Assembly (NCBI RefSeq): GCF_918797505.1
Contig: NC_092795.1
Span: forward strand, 15,239,131 to 15,303,130
Direction of reading: 5' to 3'
DNA from: Bemisia tabaci
Taxonomy: Eukaryota; Arthropoda; Insecta; Hemiptera; Aleyrodidae
Length of the DNA stretch: 64,000 nt
Shown here: positions 1-10,563 of the stretch, in pieces
Layout of the letters: each line of letters opens with the position of its first letter
Numbering within the stretch: the first letter of the stretch is position 1
The notes under the pieces: model-generated
Seen by the model: only the letters and a program-made list of their open reading frames with translations
What the model was told of the DNA's origin: nothing
Database searches by the model: none
Translations under genes and position numbers: made by a program

Positions 1-357
1 TTATTTATCGAATCAAGTTCTAGCAATGAAAATTCGGACACCATAGATTCACCTGATTCTCCTTCAACTGTTCCAGAAGCTGTTGAAACATTAGCGCTTA
101 GTGACTTGAAGAAAAATGTATATGTCATATTTGTTTATGAAGGTGAATATTTTCCGGGCGTTATTTTGGAAACAACTCAAACTGGAGCGAAGGTCAGTGC
201 TATGACCATGGCTGGTCCAGATGGATGGCAATGGCCCGAGAAAGAGGATACGTTTCATTATGATCTAACAGACATTAAAGAAGTTATTGAACCCCCAACT
301 ATTCGCAACAGCAGAGGTGTTAGTTGCGTTCCAGAAATGAGGAAATATCGCGTTTAA
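1..357 (+). CDS. 3' end of an unidentified protein gene (C-terminal 118 residues)
   Basis: The frame is open from base 1 to a TAA at 355-357, so the gene or its last exon starts outside the window. The first 35 residues are Ser/Asp/Pro/Glu-rich and look disordered. The rest forms a compact module with the pattern Y-F-P-G-V-I-L, then W-P-E-K-E-D and a final I-x-x-V-I-x-P-P. That pattern resembles small SH3-like C-terminal modules I associate with transposon-derived or DNA-binding proteins of hemipterans, but this is a recollection of style, not a confirmed family. No function is assigned. It could be a cellular gene, a domesticated transposon protein, or a gene nested in the first intron of the downstream DHRSX-like gene. 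Confidence 0.5.
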   Translation, partial: LFIESSSSNENSDTIDSPDSPSTVPEAVETLALSDLKKNVYVIFVYEGEYFPGVILETTQTGAKVSAMTMAGPDGWQWPEKEDTFHYDLTDIKEVIEPPTIRNSRGVSCVPEMRKYRV

Positions 358-2157
358 TTTTTTCCTAAGTAGGTCTAACTTTTTTTTGGTTTTTTTGTGA
401 TATTTAAGTTACCATAATGGTCTCTCATAACTTACTTACTGAGTTCTGTTAAAAAGTAATTTTGCCAAATACACTTATTATTTTGGTTCTATATGTTCCA
501 GTCATTACATTTAAGAAAGGTTATAACTAAATAATGCACCTGAGACTGATTGCAAGTATATTTTTAAAAGCTAAGTAGGTAGTAAAACTGCAATATTATA
601 GAAAATTCTTGATGAATATGTTTACTTAGTTGGTTTATTTTAAGAAGTTTCAATGTTCCTTTTGATATGAGATTGTTGAAAGTAATGAATTACTCATGGT
701 TTACTTCAGGATTTTTGTATTCAAAGAGTTTATTCTGTTCCACTGTGCATTTCATTTAATTTTTTTGCTGTTTCTTATTTTTGATACATTAAAAAGTTTT
801 AAACAAATTCAATTTTCTTCGATTTAAAATGTCCTACCTCCTAAAAAAATCCATTCTGAGGGAAAGTTAATTCATGCAGAACGTACAAACTCAGGTGAAG
901 AAAGAGTTTTAAGATACATTTAAAACAACCTGTTTTGTTTTGAATTTCACGACCGAATTCATTGCCTAACTGTAAAATTTCAATGGAAAAAAACAATCTG
1001 GGTTCCATGACTTAGGGCCCTTTTTCGAGTGAAAGTAAAAATTTTCAGGGGGTGCCATGAACTGGGGCAGTTGGATGTCAATCACTGGTGCATAGGTGTC
1101 ATTCACTGGTGCATCATGAATTTTTTCATTAAAACCAGTTATTTTAACATTTATTTTTAAGATTAAAACGAATTTTGGTTTTATTCACAAATTAGAAAAG
1201 ATTTGCTGAAGATTGATTGCAAAAACTTAAAGATTCATCAAGTTTTGAAATTATGAGAACTAATCAAAGTCAACCTCCACCACTAAGGTGCCATTCATTG
1301 GCGCAGTTACCTTAATGTATGCATGATTACCATCAAGAGTTGCAACAGAGATATTAAGTAGAAATTGCAGAGACAAATGTTCATATTAAAGGAGAGACTA
1401 GAAACACTTACTTAGTTGCATCTGTACTAATTAGCTGGGATACAGAATTTTTTTTTTAGCCTTTCCATTCATCAAATCCTCCCCTTTTGAAAATTTTTTT
1501 CCCTCAGAATTTTCATAGTTTTATGACTTTTTCATCCATCTGTTTTCCCCCCTTTATTGCTCTTCAGCAATGAATTGCTGAGATTTTGCATTTACCGTAC
1601 ATGCGATTTTCATGCTGACTTGAGCTGGTCTTTTCAATTTCAAGACCCCTTAATTTTAAAACCTACTCAAGGCGTCCACAGATCAGGAGAACTGAGAATT
1701 GTCAGGAAATTTCATCAGCTCAGGGAATTCTATGTTAAAAGTCCCTGTCTCGCAACAACAGCAAATCGACGGCTCATTTTTATTTTTTTACGGTTGAAAA
1801 TGAAATTGTTAATACTTTTAAACGTTCCGGGCTTTTGTTTATCCTTTCTTGTACTTTTGCAGCCTTCTCCCCAAATTAAGTTGTTATTTTTTATGTTAAA
1901 AACTGGAAACTAGGAGAACTTAAAATTTGGAATCAGAAACACTTAGCATCAGCCTTGTCCTCACAATGGAACTGTAGCTCAGTCCGGTTCGCAGTCCAAT
2001 GCTTTGAGGCACAGTCTGAATAGTAAGTAGATGGACAAGGGTCAGAAAGGAATTGTTTACTTCAGACAAATTGATTGATATTTCAATATTGACCAATGTT
2101 CTATGTATGTCAAACGTAAATGGCTTATTAATCAAGCAATTTATTCCTTATGTTCAG
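358..2157. other. Spacer or intron with no recognisable gene
   Basis: AT-rich sequence with long T runs. I looked here for the missing N-terminal exon of the DHRSX-like gene (a Gly-rich T-G-x3-G-x-G motif) and did not find it. A short phrase around 'tcactggtgca' recurs at about 1080-1115, with a relative near 1290, suggesting an old degenerate repeat. Confidence 0.5.
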
Positions 2158-5111
2158 GATGCCGAAATCCAGAAAAAGGAGAGCAGGCTGTTCAGAAGAT
2201 CAGAAGTTTTGGTGTGCTGACTGGTACCACCAGTATTTATCCTTTAAATTTGAAGTCTCTTACATCTGTAAAACAGTTTGCAGAAAGTGTACTAGAAAAC
2301 CATGCTCAAATCCACATCTTAATCAATAATGGTAATTATCAGTCAATCATTTAGTATAGGTATCCTACTAATTCCCCAATTTTAAAAATTTTTTTTTAAT
2401 TTTTTTTTTTTTTTATTTGATAAACAATATAATTTAGTTAAACAAAATGAAATAACCTCAAGTTAAAGTTGCTAGTAATATTAGTTACATCCATAAGCTC
2501 AGAACGAATAAGCACTCAAATAGAAGTACCAATTAACCCTCTACAAACACCAAAAATAAAATATAATAGACTAATGTCTTTGTGACTAGTCAGAAAAGCT
2601 CAAACTTTCATATTTTATCTATAGTTAAATAATAACATCAAAATGCACTTTTGAAATTTTGGGGCTCTTGAAGCTTCCAGATATGTTCTGGAGAAATTTT
2701 AACTGATCTTCCCTAAGTATATCGCAATCAAATAACTAATTCATGCGAATGAATTTCTTTCGTTGATATGTCTGATGGTCGTTACCAAAATTCATACTTT
2801 TTCATGAATATCACTGGCAAGCTTTCGAGCAATATTAATGTAATTTTTTGCAAATGCGTCATTATTTGTCTCCTTCATTTTTTTTCTAGCTGGCATAATG
2901 TTTGTGCCTTTTGAAGAGACAGAAAGCGGTTTTGAAAGTCATTTCATGGTCAACTATTTGGGACATTTCCTTCTAACGCAGCTCCTATTACCAAATTTGG
3001 AATCTGGATCTCCAAGAATAAATCGGCGCATTGTGAATGTCACATCCTGCGCTTATAATTTATCGCCGCCTCTTGATTTCAGTGATATCAACATGAAGTA
3101 AGATTCATTCTTTATTTTTGAAGTCTCTACTAATGATAACCCCTGGCTAAATAGATCAAGGCTGAATTTATATCAGTGTAGAATATTGGATGATCTTGGG
3201 AAAAACAAGAAGACCAAAGAAATTTCATAGGAGTCTCAGTGAATCTACATGATTAGTTCATACTCGTCATTCAATTGAACAAGAGTTGTGCAGAATAAAG
3301 AGGTATTTATTATATGAAATTAAACAAGGCATGTTGTTACATGTTTTACATGAAAATCAAAGAAGCCTAAGGGAGGCTAGGAGGTTTGCGTCGTATAATA
3401 GGATTGAAGAGAGAGTGTTCAAGGAACCTTGTGGTTGCAGGGAAAGCATACATATAGCTGTGAATTGTGCGTTTGAAGAGTGCCTCATTGACGTTAATTC
3501 GAGAACATCAACCTGAAGTTTGCCGCCACAGCTTATCCAAGGGAGGCTATAATCTTATTAATTTGACAATAGAAAGCCTCCTTTGTGTAATACTACATAT
3601 GAGTGTGCTAATAGTTTTTGGTAGAGCCCACGCCAGGTAAGTTTGAGCAAGCACTTTTAGAGTGCAACAAAAGATCAGTTATATTTAGCTTAGCATTGGA
3701 AATAAATGTAAGAAGCAAGATGGTGGATTTTTTTGTTGCATTCTAAAAGTGTGTAAAATTACTTGGCGTTAACTTTAAGGAAGCTTCCAAAACACGTTTG
3801 ATATTCAAGAAGAATCTTACCAGTTATTATCGGAGTTGGACTCTAGTAAAACTGAGCTTTGCTGCTAATGTTGTGTTTGAGCCTCTCAACATCCTCAATC
3901 ACTCAACCTTTCATTAGTTATCAGTTTTTATTCAATGCAAAACTTTCAAACCTTTCTTCCTAGGGAACAGTACATTCCTCATGCTGCATATGCTCGATCC
4001 AAGCTTGCTCAAGTGATGTCTACTATCAGCTTAGAAGCAAAAATGCGAGAAAGAAACTCCCCGGTTCAAGTGATGGCTGTTCATCCTGGTATAGTTGACA
4101 CAGATTTATTTGACGGAACTCTTCTCAAAGTTGCAACTCCCTGGATATTGTCAAAACTATCAAAGGTACTTAATTATCCTCTGTTCATTAAAAATTTAGA
4201 AATGTTTTTGATTCTGGTCAATTAGCAGATAAGTATAAAACACAAAAAATGTGGCCCAAACTGTAAGTAACATGGTGGTACCTACAACAGTGCTGAATTC
4301 ACAATGTTCTGTGGCCAAAAAATTTCAAAAATTTGCAATGTATTAACAAATTTGAAATCTAATGAGTATCAGTGCAATAAGTATGTATAATATTCCAATT
4401 GATCTGCCCAAGCTGAACACTCTTTTCCCTCGGTCTTACACTGATGCTTACTAGGTTTAAAATCTTTGAATCTGAAGAAAATTTTTGAAATTTTCTTGGC
4501 CTTGATTTCCCCACAGAGTTGTGTGAACCCAGCACTTCTACCACCCTGTCAATTATTGGCAGATAGACTAAGAATAATTTTTAAATTTTCCATTTTCCTT
4601 TCGCGAAATTTTAGGAAAGGAAAAGTATTTAAATTGCAAATTTCTGACACATATATAAACTCCATTAAAAGTGGGAAGGCCTGCAAGAATTTTTTGCATC
4701 CCTGGTGAAGTTAAATGTTTGCTCCAAGCAAAACCCATACAGAATCGGTCAGCCCAAATTCGGCTTGACCACCTATTTTTCGTTTGAATTGTAATTTTGT
4801 ATTATTGTATATTTAATTCTGTAATTCAATCTTGACATAGAATAGATTTTATGACGTCCATAAATTTATTTTTTAAAACAATTGATCTTCAATTTCAGAC
4901 ACCAGAACAAGGAGCAACTGGGATTGTCTATGCTGCAATAGCTAGCTCATCAGAGGGAGGAGGGGGAAAGTATTACTCTAATTGCACCATCCAACCTTTC
5001 GATCCTATTGCGTGTGACGTTCAAGCTCAAGATAAACTGTACCAATTCTCCATGGATAGCATCAAATCCTTTCTACCACAATTACGTAAACCGTCAACTC
5101 GTCAAGCTTGA
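2158..5111 (+). CDS. DHRSX: DHRSX-like short-chain dehydrogenase/reductase, 5' exon missing
   Basis: Four exons join in phase: 2158-2331, 2890-3097, 3964-4165 and 4899-5111 (stop TGA), giving 264 residues. All have AG acceptors and GT donors. The family is NAD(P)-dependent oxidoreductases. The product keeps CRNP-E-K-G after beta-2, N-N-A-G-I-M across the first intron, the catalytic Ser in V-N-V-T-S, the catalytic pair in Y-A-R-S-K, and H-P-G-I-V-D-T-D. The order and spacing match the dehydrogenase/reductase on chromosome X (DHRSX). The first exon starts with two bases of a split codon, so an upstream exon must supply the T-G-x3-G-I-G cofactor motif and probably a membrane anchor. It is not visible in 1-2157 and may lie upstream of the window. 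Retinol dehydrogenase 11-14 relatives are the alternative. Confidence 0.85.
3631..3768. repeat. Short inverted-repeat (MITE-like) element in DHRSX intron
   Basis: About 40 bp at 3631-3672 is an imperfect inverted copy of 3731-3768. The inner 20 bases (cacttttagagtgcaacaaa and its complement) differ at one position. The arms are about 58 bases apart. No clear target-site duplication is visible. Confidence 0.55.
4251..4549 (+). repeat. Dispersed repeat, copy 1 (family shared with 11974-12110)
   Basis: Starts with gtggcccaaa...tgtaagtaaca and ends with a stretch containing ttcttggccttgatttcc and cccagcac. The same blocks in the same order lie in CHAF1B intron 2. The outer ends are short inverted repeats of the type aacaaggtgg / ccaccttgtt, degenerate in this copy. 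The interior is longer here than in the other copy, so one copy was enlarged or the other deleted. Confidence 0.5.
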
Positions 5112-6420
5112 TGGAACTATACTTGATGATCCTTGAATGAGGTGCCTTTTCATCCGCCCAAGAAATTTTGCCCAGAAGTTGACTGCAGAATCAACCATAC
5201 CTCTTGGCTATGGATCAGGAATGGAAAGTATTTCGTAGTTTCTTTATTATTTGGAATTATAGAGTAATTCCAAAAATTGCGATACCATTTGAATTGCGTA
5301 CTGTTAGAATAAGCAGAATCCAAAAACCTCAATTGGAGGTAAATGACAAGTAATTTTTTAACAAAGTTTTTGCTTTTCAAGAAAAGGTTGTGTCGTAATC
5401 AAAAAGTTTTTTCTGTAGCAGGCTCAAGTTTCAATTAATTAAAACATTCAAAATTTAGTGATGATATTTTTAGAAGTCGTAACTTAATTCTATAGTTAAC
5501 GGCCAAATAACGGCATACTGAGTTCCAAAGATTGCCAACCCAATTTCAAGCATGTTGTGCAATTTTCCTTTGATGTTTAAAATTGTTGAAAATATGTTCA
5601 TGATTCTTTTGCTCTCAACTGCAGAATCGCTTAGTTCTAGAAACGCAGAGAGAGCTCTGTACCTCTCTCTCCTCTCAGTTTTGTAATGGAACTCACTCAA
5701 GTTCATTTTTTGTTTTGCTACTTGTAATTTTTGGTGTTTGTGACTTCGATTTTTGATCAGAAAATTGTTGAGCCAGCACCATTTTACCATCCCGTCCTGT
5801 GTATTCTAAAATGATCTTCGTATTTTCTTTTGCCCCGTACAAATTAACATTGATATTCTACATTTTTCCAGCCTTCAAAATTGATTCTTTTGGTCTTGGT
5901 GTCCTGATTTTTAGGACATTTTTTTATGGTTTAGCAGTGTTAACTTGGGAAGTCAGAATGGGCCCTTGCACGTCTGTGGCCTGTCTCACACTGCTCTAAG
6001 GTTTTTAAGAACAAAATTATCAATTCAACATGCTTGACTACGATGAAGTAAAAATTGGAGACCTTTGTGACCGCAGTCTTCTTATAATAGTGGAAAACCA
6101 TCTCCCATTTTTAGGCTAAGAATGAATTTTCCTTTTCCTAAACACTTTAAAAATGTCGATCCATAGAAGAAGGGACCTTAGTTCATAGGAACAAATTTCT
6201 CAGTAGAGCCGTTTTTAATGAGTTGGTCCCAAAAATTGTACGCAGAGATTTTGATGGAAGACTCACCCTGGTGTCTCAAACAATAATTGCAAGTTGTCTT
6301 CTTCATTTTCGTTCCCATTGACTCATTAAGGGCAAAAACATCTAACAATTTTGGACCCTGGCCATGGCAGATTAAAATATTAATGAGCTTTTTTTTAGAT
6401 CTACATTCTTTACCCTCCAG
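5112..6420. other. Spacer with no recognisable gene
   Basis: 3' flank of the DHRSX-like gene. AT-rich. Open frames here show no family resemblance or splice-compatible structure. It may contain an upstream exon of the unidentified gene at 6421, but I could not pick one out. Confidence 0.4.
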
Positions 6421-6804
6421 TTTTGATCATCAAACTGCTGTAACTCCAGATCTGTTTGACATTTCTGGTATTATTCTGTTCCATGATATTTACAGACAAC
6501 CTCTCTGCTGTGGCATGAACAATTCAATTTCGGGTCTTAGTGGACTGAAGACGTAAGTATTCCTTTTCTTGTGAACAGCCACTAATATTCTTTCTAACTT
6601 AAAATACTCCAAAAAAAAATTATGTGATAGTAAAGCTTTAACCTTATTTACATTTTATTGTACATTACTATGACTCTTCTATGTTTTTATTTCTCTGTTC
6701 CTTTTTTAAAGTACAATTAAAATATTTTGTTACTTTTACATATTCTCTTTTCTTTCCATTCACTTAGATCTGTCCCTGAAAATTTGTCCAAGAACCTTGA
6801 GTGA
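6421..6804 (+). CDS. Two C-terminal exons of an unidentified gene
   Basis: A pyrimidine-rich acceptor (ttctttaccctccag) precedes an open exon at 6421-6552 ending in a strong GTAAGT donor. An equally good acceptor (cattcacttag) starts 6768-6804, which continues the same frame to TGA. Together they encode about 56 residues ending ...GLSGLKTSVPENLSKNLE. Phases agree (2 in, 2 across). The clean splice sites and matching phases argue for a real gene end. I do not recognise the protein. The upstream exons are not identified; a read-in from DHRSX exon 2, which also ends in phase 2, is formally possible as an alternative transcript end. Confidence 0.45.
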
Positions 6805-8099
6805 TCAGGAGCAAAGGGAGTTAATGTCAATAAATCTCACCATGGATATTTTGATAGTTCTGTTTTGAAAATTTTTTTTGGCAAAATAATTGTTGCCTAG
6901 TTTTAAAATTTGCATCAATGTGTTATTAAAACGTGCAACTAGGGTATCTGGTTATATTCAGGACCCATTTTGTTTGATTGAGAATACTTAGATATCGATG
7001 GCTGAAGAGCAAAACAACATATCTTTGTTTGTCACACTGCAAACTTCCAATCATACTTCATTGTTTTTTTTTTGTTTTTTTGTTTTGTTTTTTTTTTTTT
7101 TTTTATTGGGCGGAAAATTAGTCACCTAGGTTAGGAGGTTAGGAGTCGTAGGGCGCGAGGGAGTGCTGTGAAGCGACTTATATTTATGTATAAAATTAGT
7201 CAACATAATTTCTTGAAAACTTCCTTCACTTTTTTTTGATGTTTGCAAAATAGTCTGTATAAATTTCGGGCTATAAAATTGGCTCAATCATCCTTGAAAA
7301 ATAAAAAGGGGGCAGAAATATTGAAACATGGCAGTGGAGAAATAAGGTTGCGCACTTTGGCCATCCATCGTTATCTTGCCCATTGAACCAATTTGATGAG
7401 TGAGAACAAGTTCTTTAAAAATGCACTATAATTAATATTAATAAAAAATTCATTTTAATAATCATACCTGCTTACAGTAGGTAACAGATAATATGTATAT
7501 ACAAGATTATGCAAACTTTTTAAGAATAAGCAATGTACAAAAATTCATAAGTTCTAATTTTCACTATCATTTTCAATTTCTGTCATTTATTAAAATAGCA
7601 CTTCTTATCCAGGGAGGAAATTAGAAATTCAAGCTTCACCCAATATTCTACAATAATTATGAATTATTGAGGAGTTACAAAATGAATTTCTGAAGAGAGA
7701 GAAGAAGAAAAGAAAAAATTAAGAGTTAACCAAAGTTGGCATAATTTTACACAGCTTTATCTTGTGGCTTAAGTGTTCACTGTTCATTGAACCATAATAA
7801 AAAGTCAGAGATAAAACATGAGGGCCCACTTTAGGTTATGTCTTGTAAGCTGCTTTGTCTTGGATTATTAGTTCAAAACTTTCAAGTCATTAATAGCGTG
7901 CGATCTATTTGAAGAAAGAACTGCAATGGATTGAAATAAGAAGATGGTTCAAAATGCAGAGCCCATTCTACACTAAATGCCTGACACATTTTGAGCAGTG
8001 AAGCGTGAATTTGTAGATCATGTTAGGAATTTGACAGAAAGTTTTTAGCATCATGGTCTTTTCACAAAAAATGAGAAACATAAACTTCAAGTAGACTGC
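6805..8099. other. Spacer and probable GPS2 3' UTR
   Basis: Contains a T-rich, G-punctuated low-complexity tract at about 7060-7105 next to a short GC-richer stretch that may be a degraded retroposon tail. The right half (about 7590-8099) is probably the 3' UTR of GPS2. No coding exon seen. Confidence 0.4.
7586..7591 (-). terminator. Candidate poly(A) signal for GPS2
   Basis: AATAAA on the minus strand about 510 bases downstream of the GPS2 stop. Hexamers are common in AT-rich sequence, so this is only a candidate. Confidence 0.3.
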
Positions 8100-9098
8100 C
8101 TACTGAAGTTTTGGAACATGAAACTGAACTTGCGGAATGGGCCCTGCTTGAGTGTAAACAAGATGGCCACTAGGAGGTCCTGCTTGACTTGCATAGACAC
8201 CATGAGCAGAGGATGAAGCAGGAGGATTCGGAGGTCTAACAGGGTACCCACTTATTGCTCCTGATTTTGCGGCTTGTGGAACAGAAATTCCTTGTTGCAC
8301 CGAGATAGGCGGCCTGACAGCATAATAGGTTTTGTCATCTGGGAAAATTCCAGGAGTTTGTGGAATATAACTTTGATTCATTGGCGCTCGAGGAATATAC
8401 ACGGGCTTGGCTGCTTCAGTAGGAGGTTGAGCAAATTGAGCTCCGCCATAAGTGTAAACTGCACTGCTAGTTGTTGTTGGACCATAAAAGCCACCATACT
8501 GCTGGGCACTTCCCTTGTTCCACAATACAGCTCTTACATATTCTTGACCGTGTCGAGTGTCCTCTGTAACTTTCTGATAATTAGCGCCGGGTGCTGGCTT
8601 GAAAGAGTAACCTTGACGGTATGCAGATGGCGGTGGCGAAGGACTCCTCGGTCGTTTCAAGGTACTCGGTTGCAGAAGGGAATGAGATGCTGGTACTTTG
8701 TACAGCTGGTTTTGGGCTATATTTTGTTGGAGGAAAAGTGGTGGAGGATGAGCGACTGGATACCCTTGAATACCCATCATTGCATTAGTTTCTTTCACAA
8801 TCTGTCGTCGCCGATTATCATCTTCATTCAGAACTTTTTTGAGCTGTAAAAACAGCTGGTGTTTTTCATCTTTTAATCTGGCGAGTTTATTTTCGAGTAA
8901 TGTGATTTCCTCACGTGTTTCTGCCAACGTCATTCCATCTTTCATTGCCTGCTTCTCTCGAGCTTTCCGCTGTCTTTCCTCTTCTGCATCGGCTTCTTGC
9001 TCTTGTTTTTTCTTTTGACGTTCTCTGGTTATGTGGGCTTTTAGGGCTGGCCACATGGCTTCATTCCGCTGTGGCTGCCCAACCACAACGGCCGGCAT
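8100..9098 (-). CDS. GPS2: G protein pathway suppressor 2 (GPS2), NCoR/SMRT corepressor subunit
   Basis: A single coding exon of 332 residues, close to the vertebrate length of about 327. The start at 9098 (MPAVV...) aligns with the family start MPA. An acceptor (ttctttatttgcag) ends at 9140, so the upstream part is a 5' UTR exon. Residues about 20-100 are highly charged: an R-E-R-Q-K-K-K basic run, then a coiled coil with K-D-E-K-H-Q-L-F-L-Q-L-K-K-V-L, the GPS2 signature that binds NCoR/SMRT and TBL1. The remainder is Pro/Gln/Tyr/Ala-rich and disordered, as in the family. GPS2 works in the nucleus with HDAC3 and also restrains Ubc13-dependent ubiquitination. The gene is divergent from CHAF1B about 1.5 kb away. 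A possible 5' UTR donor (minus strand ctg|gtaagt) lies near 10077. Confidence 0.92.
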   Translation of the reverse strand: MPAVVVGQPQRNEAMWPALKAHITRERQKKKQEQEADAEEERQRKAREKQAMKDGMTLAETREEITLLENKLARLKDEKHQLFLQLKKVLNEDDNRRRQIVKETNAMMGIQGYPVAHPPPLFLQQNIAQNQLYKVPASHSLLQPSTLKRPRSPSPPPSAYRQGYSFKPAPGANYQKVTEDTRHGQEYVRAVLWNKGSAQQYGGFYGPTTTSSAVYTYGGAQFAQPPTEAAKPVYIPRAPMNQSYIPQTPGIFPDDKTYYAVRPPISVQQGISVPQAAKSGAISGYPVRPPNPPASSSAHGVYASQAGPPSGHLVYTQAGPIPQVQFHVPKLQ

Positions 9099-10563
9099 TT
9101 CAGTCACTTTGACAGTTGACAGGAACGGCTTCAAAAAAACTGCAAATAAAGAAGAAAATAATGTATGTAACATATAAGAGGAATCAAAAGGTGAATTTTA
9201 CAGTAAAATAGAAACCGACATGTGATGGAACTTCGCTGTCACTACTCATTTGAATGGTTATAATCCATGAAGAGTTTTGCTGTTTTAGACTTGCTTGGAG
9301 TTAGTCATTTGACTTTCTGGCTGAAACCGACAAACTTTTCCAACCTATACTCATGTTGAGTGTATCTATGTAAGAATTGTGTTGGGTTAGGGTTTTTTAA
9401 TGCAAGTGCAAGTTTTCTTGACTTCATAAATAAGAAGACACTCGTCAGAACATTGAATGGTTGTAGCTGGTGCAAATTACCTTCGGTAACCACCATTTAC
9501 AATTGATGAAGAAAGATAAATTCTATTTAAGAACTAGCCGTAAGAAATGTCAATCTAAGTGGATTAGCAGTCACCAAATTCTTATTAAAGATGTTTATGC
9601 TCCATGGATATTTTTCACATTTCTAGGTGATGAGCTAAACTTGCTTTAACCAGAAATGAAACACGGAGCGCAAATAGATTTTATAAGTGCTCCTGGTGGA
9701 AGACTTTCTGCTAATAGTGCAATGTAGTATTCTCTGCACTCATGTGCTATTTAATTTGCCACCTCGTGAGTAGTATATTAAGGTGAAAAAAATGATGTTG
9801 GACTCGAACAAGTCACCCTAGAATGTGGTAAATACCCGTAAGTGTGAGTGAATTAAGAATTGGAGACAAATGAAAAGTACCATACCCCCAAATGTTGCTT
9901 CGACTATTATCACAATAGGCCAAAATTTACATACTTGCGAATTGCACACTTTTATCGCCAATTTATTAGCAGTGGTGCTTAAGAACTGTTACTGATAGAA
10001 TACAATATCTTCTTGTCAGCATTAAGTATAGATGACAAAAATTAGAATGCATGAGATTCCGCAATAAGAAACTTACCAGTTAACAAATGAAATACAAAAA
10101 GTAGGTTACATATTCGCTGTACGGAGTTGGCACATGACGAGGAAAAAAATCAGTTAAGAACACAAGTCAAAAAAGACTAAAAATATCACTCATAAAATAC
10201 TATCAGTTGGATTTATCTGAAAACCTGCGAATAACTGAAAGTTGAACGCTAGAACTTAACTTTCGGGTGAAATTAGGGGCTCAAAGAACTTTGAAGAGCT
10301 TTCTAACCAAACAAAACAAAAACAAACCAAGCACTGTTAGTCCAAAGCTTTCACGCTAGAGCGCAGTGTAAGGTAAGGAAGATGGGAAGCTCGGATTGGT
10401 TGGAATTTTGCCGCGAAATCATATCTGAAAGCGGCAAACCTAACCTCGCACTCGCAGATTACTGATACCTCTGTTCTCTTTGTAAACTAGCTACCCTTAT
10501 TATCGAAATTTATGTGTTTTAATCCCCATTTTTACTTTCAACTCTGAACTCCACTTTTTAGAA
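9099..10563. promoter_or_regulatory. Divergent GPS2/CHAF1B intergenic region
   Basis: The start codons of GPS2 (-) and CHAF1B (+) are 1465 bases apart and point away from each other. The last 200 bases before CHAF1B are less AT-rich than the surroundings, as expected for a promoter. A 5' UTR exon and intron of GPS2 should lie here. No TATA box stands out. Confidence 0.45.

Noticed and set aside
8274..8849. 191-codon open frame on the plus strand
   Set aside because: Antisense shadow of the GPS2 coding exon; low-complexity content mirrors its codons.
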